A stretch of 40,259 bases of DNA from Chara braunii (lineage: Eukaryota; Streptophyta; Charophyceae; Charales; Characeae): the NCBI GenBank assembly GCA_003427395.1, contig BFEA01000516.1, positions 385,293 to 425,551 on the forward strand, read 5' to 3'. Made by a program: the position numbers and the translations under genes. Under the pieces are notes generated by a model. The model made no database searches and was not told the origin of the DNA. It saw nothing but the letters and a program-made list of their open reading frames with translations. This document shows positions 19,086-28,439 of this stretch, piece after piece (positions within the stretch are counted from its first letter, which is position 1; each line of letters starts with the position of its first letter).

Positions 19086-19289
19086 TTTTTTTTTTTTTTT
19101 TTTTTTTTTTTTCCCCTTCCATCTGACACCATGACCGACCCCTGCAGTTATGACAGTCGGCCTAGCACCATGACCGTTGGTACTTTCATTGCTTTTTCGA
19201 ACTCGGCGCCTGTTTCTTTCCTGGTGTATGTTTTCTTCGCTTCTTCTATACTCTAAAGTGACACCCACTTTTTTTGTTTCATTTTCTCT
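19086..19289 (-). repeat. Poly(T) tract: tail of a minus-strand retroposon
   Basis: A run of about 27 T (19086-19112) reads as poly(A) on the minus strand. The body would lie at 19113 rightwards (minus-strand GGTCGGTCATGGTGTCAGATGG next to the tail, written here in two parts GGTCGGTCATGG and TGTCAGATGG). It has no clear relative in the window. Confidence 0.5.
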
Positions 19290-21878
19290 TGTCAATCAAA
19301 GCATAATGCAGCTTTCATCTTCATTGATTTTGAAAAAGCTTATGACTATGTAGACTGGTTCTTCCTAGATAAATGTCTAGAAAAATTTAACTTTGGTCCC
19401 AGTTTCAGAAGATGGATAAAAATTCTACACGCTAATGCTACAACTCGAGTGATGGTGAATGAAAATTTGACCCCCCCTATTGAATTAGAACGTTTGGTGA
19501 GACAGGGCGATCCCGTCGCCCCATTTCTGTTAATCATCATAATGGAGGCCCTAGCAGTCAATTTAAGACGTAATAAGGATATATAACGTATTGACATTAG
19601 TTACATTCCAAAAGAAGCCCTCCCAATATGCTCCTTGTTTGCAGATGACCTTTCTCTGATGGTGGAAGCCTCTCGAGACAATTTGATGGAAATCAAAAAG
19701 TTGATTGACAAGTTTTGTTCCCTGTCAGATTTGAGGAAAAATTGGGCAACCAAAACACAACGGTGGTGAATACACCATCAAGGTGTAAGACCTCCAAAAC
19801 AACCAAACATTAATTGGATGGCCCCATCAGATCCCATCAGAGTATTGGGCATTTCCCTGTCTGCTGAGGGTAAGCCATCAATGAATAATGAATGAATCTC
19901 CAAATCTGCTCTAGCAAAAATGAAGTCATAGAAAGATAAGCATACCTCTCTCATTGGACGATCGTTGGTCATAAACAATGTGATCCTAGCTTCATTATGG
20001 TATAGGTCGGCGATTTGGGCTCTAGATAAATCGACACTGAAACCCTTAAAAAGACAAATAACAGCTTCTCTACGGAGAGGTAATCATGACCATAAAAATG
20101 TCATTAATAGGGTATCCTGGCAGGCGGTAATTCAACCTAAGATAAAAGGAGGGCTAGGAATTTTAGACCCTGCCACCCAGGTCATGGCGCTTGACATTCA
20201 GTGGATCATATGACTTTTTTTCAGACCATAAACCCCTTGGCTGACTCTTGCAGAACAACAACTCTCATGTCTAGCCCCGGAAGTCCCAGAAGGGACAAAT
20301 CCTTTACTTTGGCTGGAGAACCGTAGTTGGTCTATTCCCAGAGGTAGAACACAACCCTCAAACCAGACATCAGAAACACATCGTAAGGCTACACGTAGGG
20401 ATATAAAAAACGATCCATTCTGGCCACAAGTCCTCAAGACTTGGCGCAAGTTACCTCTACCGGACATGTTTTTACCCAATCGGTGGGAGGAGGTTTGTCA
20501 ACAACCGCTCTTTAACAACAAATGGATCACTGACTCTCAAGGTAGGACTCTACACTGCATGGAATTCCCCTGGAGGGGATGGATGAAAAATAACATCCTC
20601 AGAATAGGTGACATTTGGAACCCAGACACCCGAGATTGGTACTCTATTACAGACCTCTCGCCTTCTCTATGATATTGTAGAGGATGTACAAGAGCATTAG
20701 AAAATATCAAAGAATCTATCCCCATTAAATGACTCAAGATCCTTAGGAAAGACCATCAGCTCAAAGAAAGTGACTGGGTAGGAATCTAGGGGGACCCACT
20801 ACATATAGGGAACATGGTGATGGTAAATGATGACGTTTCCACTTTTCTTTCCCTATTCATTATTAATCATAATAATTGGTTGAAGGAGAGTCAAACAAAT
20901 AAAACCATTTGAGTCCAATCTGAATAAATTTTTAGAATCAGAGTGTTGAAATGCAAAAACCGTTGGCTGACCTTCAACATGCATGTGCTATAAATAAATT
21001 AGCGTTAGACCCTCTCTCATAGGTATGGACAGTTCCACTGGGAAAACAAAGAATGCGTACCTGCTCTCTTCACTCACTGACGGTTAAATCAACTTACCGC
21101 CTGCTTAAACCAAGAATGGAATTAAGACGGAAAGTGGAAGCGAGATGGATGAAACACTTAAATATAAGCAAGGAAACACTTAGAAAAATCAAATGGTTCA
21201 AAACCATAAAATGCAAACTCACAAAGGTAGCCTCATTGCAATGGCAGATCGACCACCGATGACTCCCTACTAATGATTGGATCATAGACAGAACTACGTT
21301 AGAGGAGAGAGGCATTGCATGTCCTTGGTGTAAATCATGCTCAACGGTTTTTCAATCAAGAAACATTCCTGAAACCATCGAGCATATATTCCTTCAATGC
21401 CCAGGAGCGATCTAGCTATGGAGATGGTGGGACAGGATTTGGAGATCTCTAACCCCCCTAGTGAACTGACCCTGGGACTGGAGGGCCATACTATGTGAGA
21501 CATAATCTCAAGAACAATTAGATGACTTCTCTCACAATTTGTTTATCACAGGGAGAAGAGCCATTATATGGGCCCTTTGGAGAAGACGATGTACTTTAGA
21601 AATGGAGGGAGTAAAATCTTACATTACATTCAACAATTCAGTAGCGCTTGGCTTGGGGGACCTCAAGGGGGTAAGATAGGTAAAATAAGTTGGAATGGAG
21701 GAAGAAAAGAAACGAGGATAACCAAAGAGAGGTTCTTGAGAAGAACTATCGTCTGATCTTCCATGAATGGACTGATGTGGATCCTGCTATTCCCCTGCGC
21801 CCGCTGTCAGACTTCCCAGATCCCTTTCCTCTACCTTCCCACTGTTTGGTTCCCTTGCGTTGGTTTGGTGAAGATTAA
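19290..21878 (+). pseudogene. LINE copy C: ORF2 from RT motif A to the C-terminus
   Basis: 5'-truncated LINE ORF2. It enters inside the reverse transcriptase at SKHNAAFIFIDFEKAYDYVD (19297-19356), continues with VRQGDPVAPF (about 19498-19527) and an intact catalytic FADDL (19638-19652), the thumb (GRSLVINNVILASLWYRS, 19948-20010), the connecting region (about 20200-21050), the zf-RVT domain (SLQWQ, PWCKSC, ETIEHIFLQC; 21230-21410) and the C-terminal tail ending DPFPLPSHCLVPLRWFGED before the stop at 21876-21878. Interrupted by at least ten stops or shifts. It sits about 600 bp downstream of copy B in the same orientation. Confidence 0.9.
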
Positions 21879-22034
21879 GGAATGTGACCAATTTTTCACT
21901 CCTAATCAGTACTAGATACGGCGCCCCAAAAAGGGGTGAAGAGGTAGCAGCACAGAAAATCCTTTTTTCTTCACGGACACTAGACCGCGTTTCCAGCAAA
22001 GACTTCGATACAATGGCATGTCCAATCTAATCAC
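21879..22034 (+). other. LINE C 3' untranslated region
   Basis: The conserved motif appears as GGACACTAGACCGCG and TTTCCAGCAAAG (21977-22003), about 100 bp after the stop, as in copies A and B. No poly(A) tail follows directly because the next short retroposon begins. Confidence 0.55.
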
Positions 22035-22173
22035 AATGTTCAGGGACGCTGGACCCGTTTTCCAGCAGGTGTTGCTCCCCACCAATAGATGGAGCCTCTT
22101 CGACAGTGCTAGCGGTGTCTGCTCTTTCCAGCATCCCTAGCATCTGCCCGGGTTGTTAAAAAAAAAAAAAAAA
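22035..22173 (+). mobile_element. Short poly(A)-tailed retroposon with LINE-type tail
   Basis: Same block order as 13530-13672: GGGACGCTGGACCCG, TTTTCCAGCAGGTG, CTCCCCACCAATAGATGG, TGCCCGGGTTGTT and 16 A residues (22158-22173). It lies directly downstream of the LINE C 3' region, so part of it may be the true LINE C tail. Confidence 0.75.
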
Positions 22174-22232
22174 GATTGGCGTAAATTTTTTATAAACATT
22201 AATAATGATAATTATAATATATACATATCAAT

Positions 22233-22760
22233 GCTGGCCGAAGACGGGGTGAGTTGCCTTGCCTTGTAACCTATAGCGGGGGTGAGAGGCTTGGTAGAGC
22301 TTGGTAGGGAATAAGACAATGTTTGAGGACTTTGAGGGTGTTAGGACCTTGTGGCGCTTTAGAGTGTTTGAAGACAATTGCTGGGATTTTCGTTGGTGGA
22401 TAGTCTCCCAAATTTACCTCAAATAGCATTGATTTTTCTTAAGAAAAGAGAGAATGTTTTAGGATTCTGGGGACTTCTAGCAACTCGCTTTAGGCTGTTT
22501 GATACTGATACGTTCATGGATCTGTGGTTGTTCGATGCCAGAACGACCGTGGCCGGGGCTGGGGTGTTGCCCTGTAACCTGCTGATTGCAGGAGCGTGAG
22601 GCTTGGTAGAGAGATCTGGGGATGCTTTGGGGTGGGCATTCCAAGGGACAACCAAGGGTAGGTGTTGGGATGACGCTGGCCGGTGTTGGGGCGAGTTGTG
22701 TTGCTCTGTAACCTAGCCAGGTGGGGGTGTGAGGCCTGGGAGAGCTCGATAGGGAATAAG
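22233..22760 (+). repeat. Three dispersed copies of a GGCCG..TGTAACCT motif
   Basis: Three diverged units begin at about 22234, 22551 and 22679 with GGCCGxxGxxGGGGyG, continue through TTGCC/TTGCT and TGTAACCT, and end in GTGAGGCTTGGTAGAG or GTGAGGCCTGGGAGAG. Units 1 and 3 also share AGGGAATAAGACA. No coding frame. Probably an old tandem repeat with uneven spacing. Confidence 0.65.
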
Positions 22761-23083
22761 ACAGTGTTGGACAATTTTAGAGAGTTTTGTTTGGGAGTCA
22801 AGGGGTTCTGAGCATTCGAAAAGAGGTGAGTAGTCATTCATAGTTTTTAAACCTCTCCAGGACCTTTAATTCTCTTGAATTTCTTCAATAGTTCTGAGAC
22901 TCGGATTGATTCTCAGCCGAAGCCGGACAGGTAATGGCCCCGGCATCTCAAATGACTTGTGCAACTCTACATGGGACGATGGGCCCGGTTCCCAGCACGT
23001 GCTGCTCCCCACGAAATAAAGTCTGACAACTCTCTATTTACTGCTCTGGGGCCTCGCCCGATATGACCATACTCACACTGGAT
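22761..23083 (+). other. Spacer with a fragment of the short retroposon
   Basis: 22925-22945 (GACAGGTAATGGCCCCGGC) matches 1768-1787, and 22975-23025 (GATGGGCCCGGTTCCCAGC, ACGTGCTGCTCCCCACGAA) matches the nested element at 18473. No A tail is visible here. Nothing else recognised. Confidence 0.5.
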
Positions 23084-23201
23084 GCACTACCTTCTTCACC
23101 CAATACAACGTACGGTCATTATTGCTATGTTTAAACGGAAAGATACCCCCAAAACACCTATAATGACCATTTAGGTTGTATTCGGGTGAGGAAGGTAGCA
23201 C
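23084..23201. mobile_element. Small snap-back inverted repeat
   Basis: Left arm 23084-23122 (GCACTACCTTCTTCACCC ... GGTCATTAT) pairs with right arm 23160-23201 (ATAATGACC ... GGGTGAGGAAGGTAGCAC) over about 39 bp with few mismatches, around a 37-nt centre. Size and shape are those of a MITE or its remnant. No second copy here and no clear target duplication. Confidence 0.7.
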
Positions 23202-23268
23202 TTTCCTACATGTATCTGACCGCATTACATCCGACTTGAATGCATCTGATTGCAATCACGTCCATAGC

Positions 23269-23304
23269 TTAGTCCAGAAAGTCCCATTAGTCCAGAAAGT
23301 CCCA
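23269..23304. repeat. 18-bp perfect tandem duplication
   Basis: TTAGTCCAGAAAGTCCCA occurs twice in a row. Confidence 0.97.
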
Positions 23305-23479
23305 GCGTGAGCAATGCAATGTGGTATGGTTTGTGAGACGTGGTTGACACAGGGGTTGCTAAATCACAAGGATTACTATTTGGCAGTTGTTGGCCGAAGA
23401 GGCCAACCCTGCCGACTTTTTATCCCCTCATATGTTCACTTCAGAGTCCAGACTCATTGGTTAAATTGTTGTAAACAGT

Positions 23480-23600
23480 ATGTTGGAACAAATTTCCAGC
23501 AGGTGAAGCTCCCCACCAATAGATTGGAGCCCTTGCCCTCAACCACTACTGGGGAATGCTCTTACCACTCCCAGCAGTGGCCAGGGCTCAAAAAAAGAAA
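23480..23600 (+). mobile_element. Diverged short retroposon with LINE-type tail
   Basis: Contains AATTTCCAGCAGGTG, AGCTCCCCACCAATAGATTGG and a degenerate GCTCTTACCACTCCCAGC, ending in A7GA3. Same family as 13530 and 22035 but more diverged. Confidence 0.65.
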
Positions 23601-23615
23601 GGGGTAACTTCAGTA

Positions 23616-23799
23616 GAGTCACAAAAACGAGTTTTTTTTTTTTTTTAAGCCCGGGTTGTTGTATAATTGCACTATGGGGCACAATACAATTTGCAATTGC
23701 ACTTCATGCACCCTACCCGGCCAGAAAGCTGGGTTATATACATTGCTTGAACTGCAATTCAAAACTGTATAGTGCAATTACAACTCATTTTTGTGACTC
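23616..23799. mobile_element. Inverted-repeat element with a disrupted left arm
   Basis: Termini GAGTCACAAAAACGAG (23616-23631) and CTCATTTTTGTGACTC (23784-23799) are inverted repeats, and a second pair (TATAATTGCACTAT / ATAGTGCAATTA) continues the palindrome inwards. The left arm holds an extra T-run plus AAGCCCGGGTTGTT with no partner on the right, so it was altered after formation. Coding-free, MITE-sized. Confidence 0.7.
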
Positions 23800-23829
23800 C
23801 CGTGTAAAAATATATATATTTCCTTATTC

Positions 23830-23975
23830 CTTTTTTTTGGGGGGGAAACATCGACAGTGGGTGTTGGGGGGGTTGCTGATAAGAGCAGACACCCCCTCAA
23901 CTTTACCACTTTTTGCATGGCTCCGTTCCATTGGCTGCAAATGCTGGAAAACGGGTCCGGCGTCCCTTACAAGAT
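23830..23975 (-). mobile_element. Minus-strand short retroposon, T8-G7 edge
   Basis: Reverse complement shows GGGACGCCGGACCCG, TTTTCCAGCATTTG, a degenerate ATGGAGCC block and GGTGTCTGCTC, ending in a C-run and A-run (plus strand T8 G7 at 23831-23846). Same family as 18473 and 22035. Confidence 0.65.
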
Positions 23976-24689
23976 AAACTCAGAGTCAAACTACGAAGTT
24001 TTCACGGGACCATGTCATTTTGCCCTTTGCTGGCAAGGTCCTAGAGGGACTGCTCAAGGGTGAAATTCACAGATCGAGCACCTGCCAAAAACCCGGCCCA
24101 TGTGGCTGAATGGTAGACCTATCCATGGAATTCTTGACAAGCAGATCTGTGTTGGAAGTAGGACTGTGATGGCGTGATTATTCTGCGCCTACTTCAATGT
24201 AATTTGTTCCGCGATAATAAAGCTCCAGACTACATTGTTTTTATGATATCTCTGTGTTGGAATCCTGGTGAGAAATCAGACAAACAAAAGCACTCTGAAT
24301 GGCCTCGGCCCGATCAGTTTGATAATGATACCTTACACCTGTGGCCCTGCCTGAAATAAAAGGAAACTGTCCAAAAAGCAAAGGGAAGAAGAGCTCCAAG
24401 GGACACGGGTTTGGAAGAGCGGTAAAGGGCCGTGCTCCACTACCGTCCACTGTACTTTTTCTTTTTTTTTGGGAATAATTCAGCATTTTATTACATTCGA
24501 AAAATAAGAGGTCGGGAATACGTCACACACAAACAACTGGGATGATGCTGGGGCCATTACCCAGATTAGGCTCTTGTTGCAAACAGGCTCCAACTTCCTC
24601 TTCCTTAGCTATTCAAGAGATCTTCCAAAAAATTTCCACCCTGAAGTGCAAGTCAAAAAAGGTACTAGCTCAATATGAAGTTCTGATCC
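23976..24689. other. Unassigned sequence
   Basis: No gene. 24110-24122 (TGGCTGAATGGTA) fits a Pol III A-box, but no B-box or tRNA fold follows. 24528-24560 (CACACACAAACAACTGGGATG) resembles the segment before the short retroposon at 13512. The open frame at 24542-25156 runs through poly(T) and a MITE and is not a gene. Confidence 0.45.
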
Positions 24690-24713
24690 TTTTTTTTTTT
24701 TTTTTTTTTTTTT
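24690..24713 (-). repeat. Poly(T) tract (24 T)
   Basis: Would be the A tail of a minus-strand retroposon whose body lies to the right (24714-24821). That body has no clear relative here. Confidence 0.85.
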
Positions 24714-24821
24714 ATCACAACGGGCCCACAAAGCTGATATTAGAAATGATAACGTCGACGCCGGGGTCCTCACAATCTACTCGGATGTGGCAATACCTGG
24801 GAGCCTTACCCAGTTTCGCTT

Positions 24822-24972
24822 TTAAACCACCAGTACTTGGGCACTGCGCGCCGTGCCGGCCGCCCAAATCTCGAAGCAGCGCGGGCTGTCGATTCGATTT
24901 ATCGACGGCCCACCGGCCACGGAAATCGCGTAGCGTTAACGCTAAGGCGTCGCCCAAGTACTGGTGGTTTAA
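24822..24972. mobile_element. TTAA-flanked MITE, complete copy
   Basis: Left TTAA + ACCACCAGTACTTGGGC and right GCCCAAGTACTGGTGGT + TTAA: 17-bp perfect terminal inverted repeats flanked by TTAA on both sides (24822-24825, 24969-24972). TTAA duplication is the mark of piggyBac-type transposition. The 143-bp body contains a second palindrome around GTCGATTCGATTTATCGAC. No coding capacity. The copy at 13743 shares terminus and core. Confidence 0.82.
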
Positions 24973-25206
24973 CGAGACCCGAAGGGACCCGGAATCCAAA
25001 GACATCATGTCAAATCAAAATGAGCAAGATGCTTGCCTCTTCAGCATTTTAAGAGCCACCAGATCTATCATGACACACCGAGTAGCTACATCAAACTCTC
25101 TTCTTCACTGCACAACAGTTTTCACCCCATACCACACACTAGTCCTTTTTGTATAAAAAGTTAAAAACTGATTATGGTACCTCTACCAGAGCTAGATGTG
25201 ATAGGG
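24973..25206. other. Spacer between MITE and gypsy LTR
   Basis: No feature recognised. Confidence 0.4.
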
Positions 25207-26710
25207 TGTGACGCCCAACCTCACGCCCAGCGCGGCTTCCTGATCGGAGTGGGATGTGGGCCTGGAAGTGCGAAAAGGGGTGTGCCAAGGATTTTTGGGA
25301 AAGTGGGGGTGGAGTCCCAGGTCAGAACTGAGATCCCCTGTGGCAAGGTTCTAGGGGCACGGGTGCAATAAGGCTGAAGGCAAGTTCCTTCCGGTCTGCT
25401 GGCGTTTATGTCGTGCAACATAAGGCAGATGGCATGCGCGATGCATTCAAGGTCGTCCGCTTCGTCTGTTTTGGGGGCGGCAGTTTAGGGCTAGGTCTGC
25501 CCGGAAGGGCTGTGATTCCGATGAGTCGGGCTTTTGAGGGCAGCCACGTGGCGTCTGTCGTTGCGTATTCGGGTTAGGCCCTCTGGTGTCCGGGGCTCGT
25601 CGATTGCCGCGACGCCGGCAATTTCCGCACAGCGTGCAGGGCCAATACTCCGCGATGGAATTCCACAGTACCACTGTAAGTTGGTGGTACGGGAGGAGAA
25701 GACAAAAATGAGGGAAATTAGTAGCAACGACGATGAAGCCGGGGGATATGAAGTAGTGCAAGTTATCCGAAGTGGGAAAATCGGGACACCTCGGGTCGCT
25801 GGTCGTAGCACAGTGGAATTCCCTGGGGCACAATCGATTCTCGGTTAGGCAGGGGAATTTCGGGCGTCTTCGTCTGAGACACTCGTTCACCCAAGAGGTA
25901 AAGTACTCCGGATCCCACGACGAATCTGAGTCCCTTGAGTTCGTCATCTCGTCAGTGTGAAGCCGCGGAATTCCTTAGTGCGTGGTTACCCGACTGGGGA
26001 ATTTTCGAGCTCAGCGTTCAAAAATTCCGTGCCTGTCCCGTTATTCGACGATTGCGATCACCGCGTGTGAGTACGTCTAGACTGCACGAACGGGATCGAA
26101 CTTGCACGTGTTCACACGGGATGATCACTTTGTTGCAAGTGCAGAATGGCCGCCGAACACATCCAATAAATCAATATCCCTGCAATCTTTAGCCCTTTCA
26201 TGCGTGGATGGTTGCGAATCGACGCGCGTGGACACGTGTAAGTGCGCAGATCATGTCGCACTTACAAGCATCCCCGTGAGGTGCTCGCTGGTTTCTGGGC
26301 AAACAGCTACCCGATCATCTAATCATCCCATGATTCGTACGCAATCATTCCCGAATATGCAAGGTGCTACGACGCGTTCATAGTGACAATAGTAGATAAA
26401 AAAAAAGACAAACAACAATAGTGCGAACTTTCCTACTATGCTCATGAGGGTATCAAAACAACAAGCAAAGGCAAAGATCAGGCATAAGGAAAAGCAAACA
26501 GTCATAACATCCATTCATCCATTCATTCAGCATAACACACAATATCCGAGATTGAAATCGCAAAAACAAGTGTGGACTGAAACCAAGGCAAGATTCCGAA
26601 AAACTATAGAAAACGGGCGGATCGCCCCGAGCCGGATCAAAATTTATATACAAAGGCAGCGAGGGAGAAAAGACAAAAGAAACAGCAAATTCGCGTCCAT
26701 CAACCTCAAC

Positions 26711-26738
26711 TCTCTCTTCCTCTCTCTCTCTCTCTCTC
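26711..26738. repeat. (TC)n tract in the LTR
   Basis: TCTCTCTTCC followed by a TC run. On the minus strand it is a GA tract downstream of the TATA box, in a position comparable to the GA tract of the other LTR (4061-4200). Confidence 0.9.
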
Positions 26739-26800
26739 CGATGCGGACAGTCTGTCATCGCTCACCAACCCTCAAAGTCGTCACCCCGCTTAGTCCTCCC

Positions 26801-26845
26801 GCACCCGTCAGGTTCGCCCGCACCCGTCAGGTTCGCCCGCACCCA
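26801..26845. repeat. 19-bp minisatellite, 2.4 units
   Basis: GCACCCGTCAGGTTCGCCC at 26801-26819 and 26820-26838, then GCACCCA. Confidence 0.95.
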
Positions 26846-27014
26846 CAGTCCGTCGTGGCCGGCGTCAACCCCGCGCGTTTGGCACCAGCTCGTCGGGTCG
26901 CCCGACTTCCACTTCAACTCACCTCTTACTTCGCTCGTGAGCCGACCCTCACTGATCGCGCTACCCCGAGCTTCCAACAGCTGGTTAATAGAGCTATCTA
27001 ATTGCGCAACCGGA

Positions 27015-27021
27015 ATTTATA
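27015..27021 (-). promoter_or_regulatory. TATA box of the gypsy LTR
   Basis: Minus strand CGCTATAAATTCCGG. It lies about 1.16 kb inside the LTR and would place the start of R near 26990. The same TATAAAT is found in the plus-strand LTR at 3419. Confidence 0.5.
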
Positions 27022-27358
27022 GCGTGCATGCATGCGCGAAGAACACAAAATTACAAGGACTTAGAAAGAAGATTAGGAGAGGGATCGCCTACGTTCTGCA
27101 TGGGCAAACCGCGGTATGGGGGACGTAGCCTCGCTCCACGCATCGATCCGAGTATGCAGTCCGCGGGCTGGCTAGACACAGCAAGAAAAAGTGAGAGCGG
27201 GAAAGACGAAGCACAAGAAGAAAGGATACAGTTATAATGGCGCTCGCCCAAAACTACAGTTACACACACGATTAAAGGCGTCGACTAATCAGAGTTCCGT
27301 TGCAGCCGCACAGAGAAGCGCGTAAAAAAAAACGTTGCGCGACAAAGAAAAATCCTAA

Positions 27359-28141
27359 TTGCAAAATTCATAATTCCTGATAAATGCAGAAAAACACAAA
27401 TCCCGAAAAGAAAGTCCGAAATTCCGAGAGCCATAGTGGCTCGACAAGATTCAAAAAAGAGTTCAAAAAGAAATTCAAAAAGAAATTTAAAAAAAAACGA
27501 AACAAAATTCCCGCGCGATGTTCGTGCCTAAAAGTCCAAAACAAAAACAAAAGAAACGACGTCAACATTTATTAATCGCGCGCACGACGGCGCACCTCTC
27601 ACACAACCAATCAACCAATCGATCGTCCCGGGGCTCACCCGGGACCGAACCCAACCATCCGAAAAGACGACGAAAAAGAACGAAGAAGCGAGGACACTGA
27701 TGCAATTTCCCTTCCATCCCAATCTCCCGTAATTGGCCCATCCTTCCCAGCTTAGCACCCCTCGTTGCAAAACTCCTAATTCCTGTTAAATGCAGAAAAA
27801 CACAAATCCCGAAAAGAAAGTCTGAAATTCCGAGAGCCATAGTGGCTCGACAAGATTCGAAAACGAGTTTAAAAAAAAAATTCAAAAAGAACGAAGCAAA
27901 ATTCCCGCGCGATATCCGCGCCTAAAAGTCCAAAACCGAAACAAAAGAAGCGACGTCAACATTTATTAATCGCGCGCAGCCAATCAACCAATCGATCGTC
28001 CCGGGGCTCACCCGGGACCGAACCCAACCATCCGAAAAGACGATCAAAAAGGACGAAGAAGCGAGGACACTGATGCAATTTCCCTTCCATCCTAATCTCC
28101 CATAATTGACCCATCCTTCCCAGCTTATGACCCCTCACTGC
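27359..28141. repeat. Tandem duplication of about 0.4 kb in U3
   Basis: Unit 1 (27359-27763) and unit 2 (27764-28141) share long identical blocks, for example AAATGCAGAAAAACACAAAT, GAGCCATAGTGGCTCGACAA and CGGGGCTCACCCGGGACCG. They differ mainly by a 20-bp deletion (ACGACGGCGCACCTCTCAC) and changes in the A-rich part of unit 2. Duplicated U3 enhancer-like units are common in LTR elements; the role here is inferred. Confidence 0.92.
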
Positions 28142-28439
28142 TACTGCGCAGAAAATCACGCGGCGCAGAAATCGGTTCGTCACATATGTGACGCCCAGGG
28201 GGTTCCAATCTTAAGCAAACTCCTGCTTGCTTGATTCTTGATACGTGTCGATCTCTCTAGTCGACCGACGCGTGGAGCTTTTTGCATGGTCACTTACCTT
28301 GTGAAAGAGTGTGGACGTCATCCACCGTGGCCTGCAAGCTCTGTGATACAAATTCCTCAGGAGGGCTCTCATCAATCCAACGAGGAGATTATTCGAGCCA
28401 TCGCCATGGCACGCACACCAATCCACCGATCACCGATCA

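Larger units (their letters stand above)
25207..28184 (-). repeat. 3' LTR of the gypsy element, about 3 kb
   Basis: On the minus strand it starts TGTGACGAACC at 28184 and ends GGGCGTCACA at 25207. The right identity of its end is secured by the 58-bp match to the sequence next to the primer-binding site. The start is inferred from the TGTGACG motif and from agreement with the junction at 2717-2737. It contains a 0.4-kb tandem duplication in U3, a TATA box, a TC tract (26711-26738) and a 19-bp repeat (GCACCCGTCAGGTTCGCCC, 26801-26845). Open frames inside (for example minus-strand 25447-25947) have no recognisable domain. Confidence 0.6.

Noticed and set aside
24105-24180. tRNA or tRNA-derived SINE head suggested by TGGCTGAATGGTA
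   Set aside because: Only the A-box fits; no B-box, acceptor stem or cloverleaf can be formed.
24542-25156. 204-codon plus-strand ORF
   Set aside because: It runs through a poly(T) tract and a complete MITE and shows no domain.
25447-25947. 166-codon minus-strand ORF in the LTR
   Set aside because: No recognisable domain, overlaps an equally long plus-strand frame, and lies in the putative U5/leader part of the LTR.
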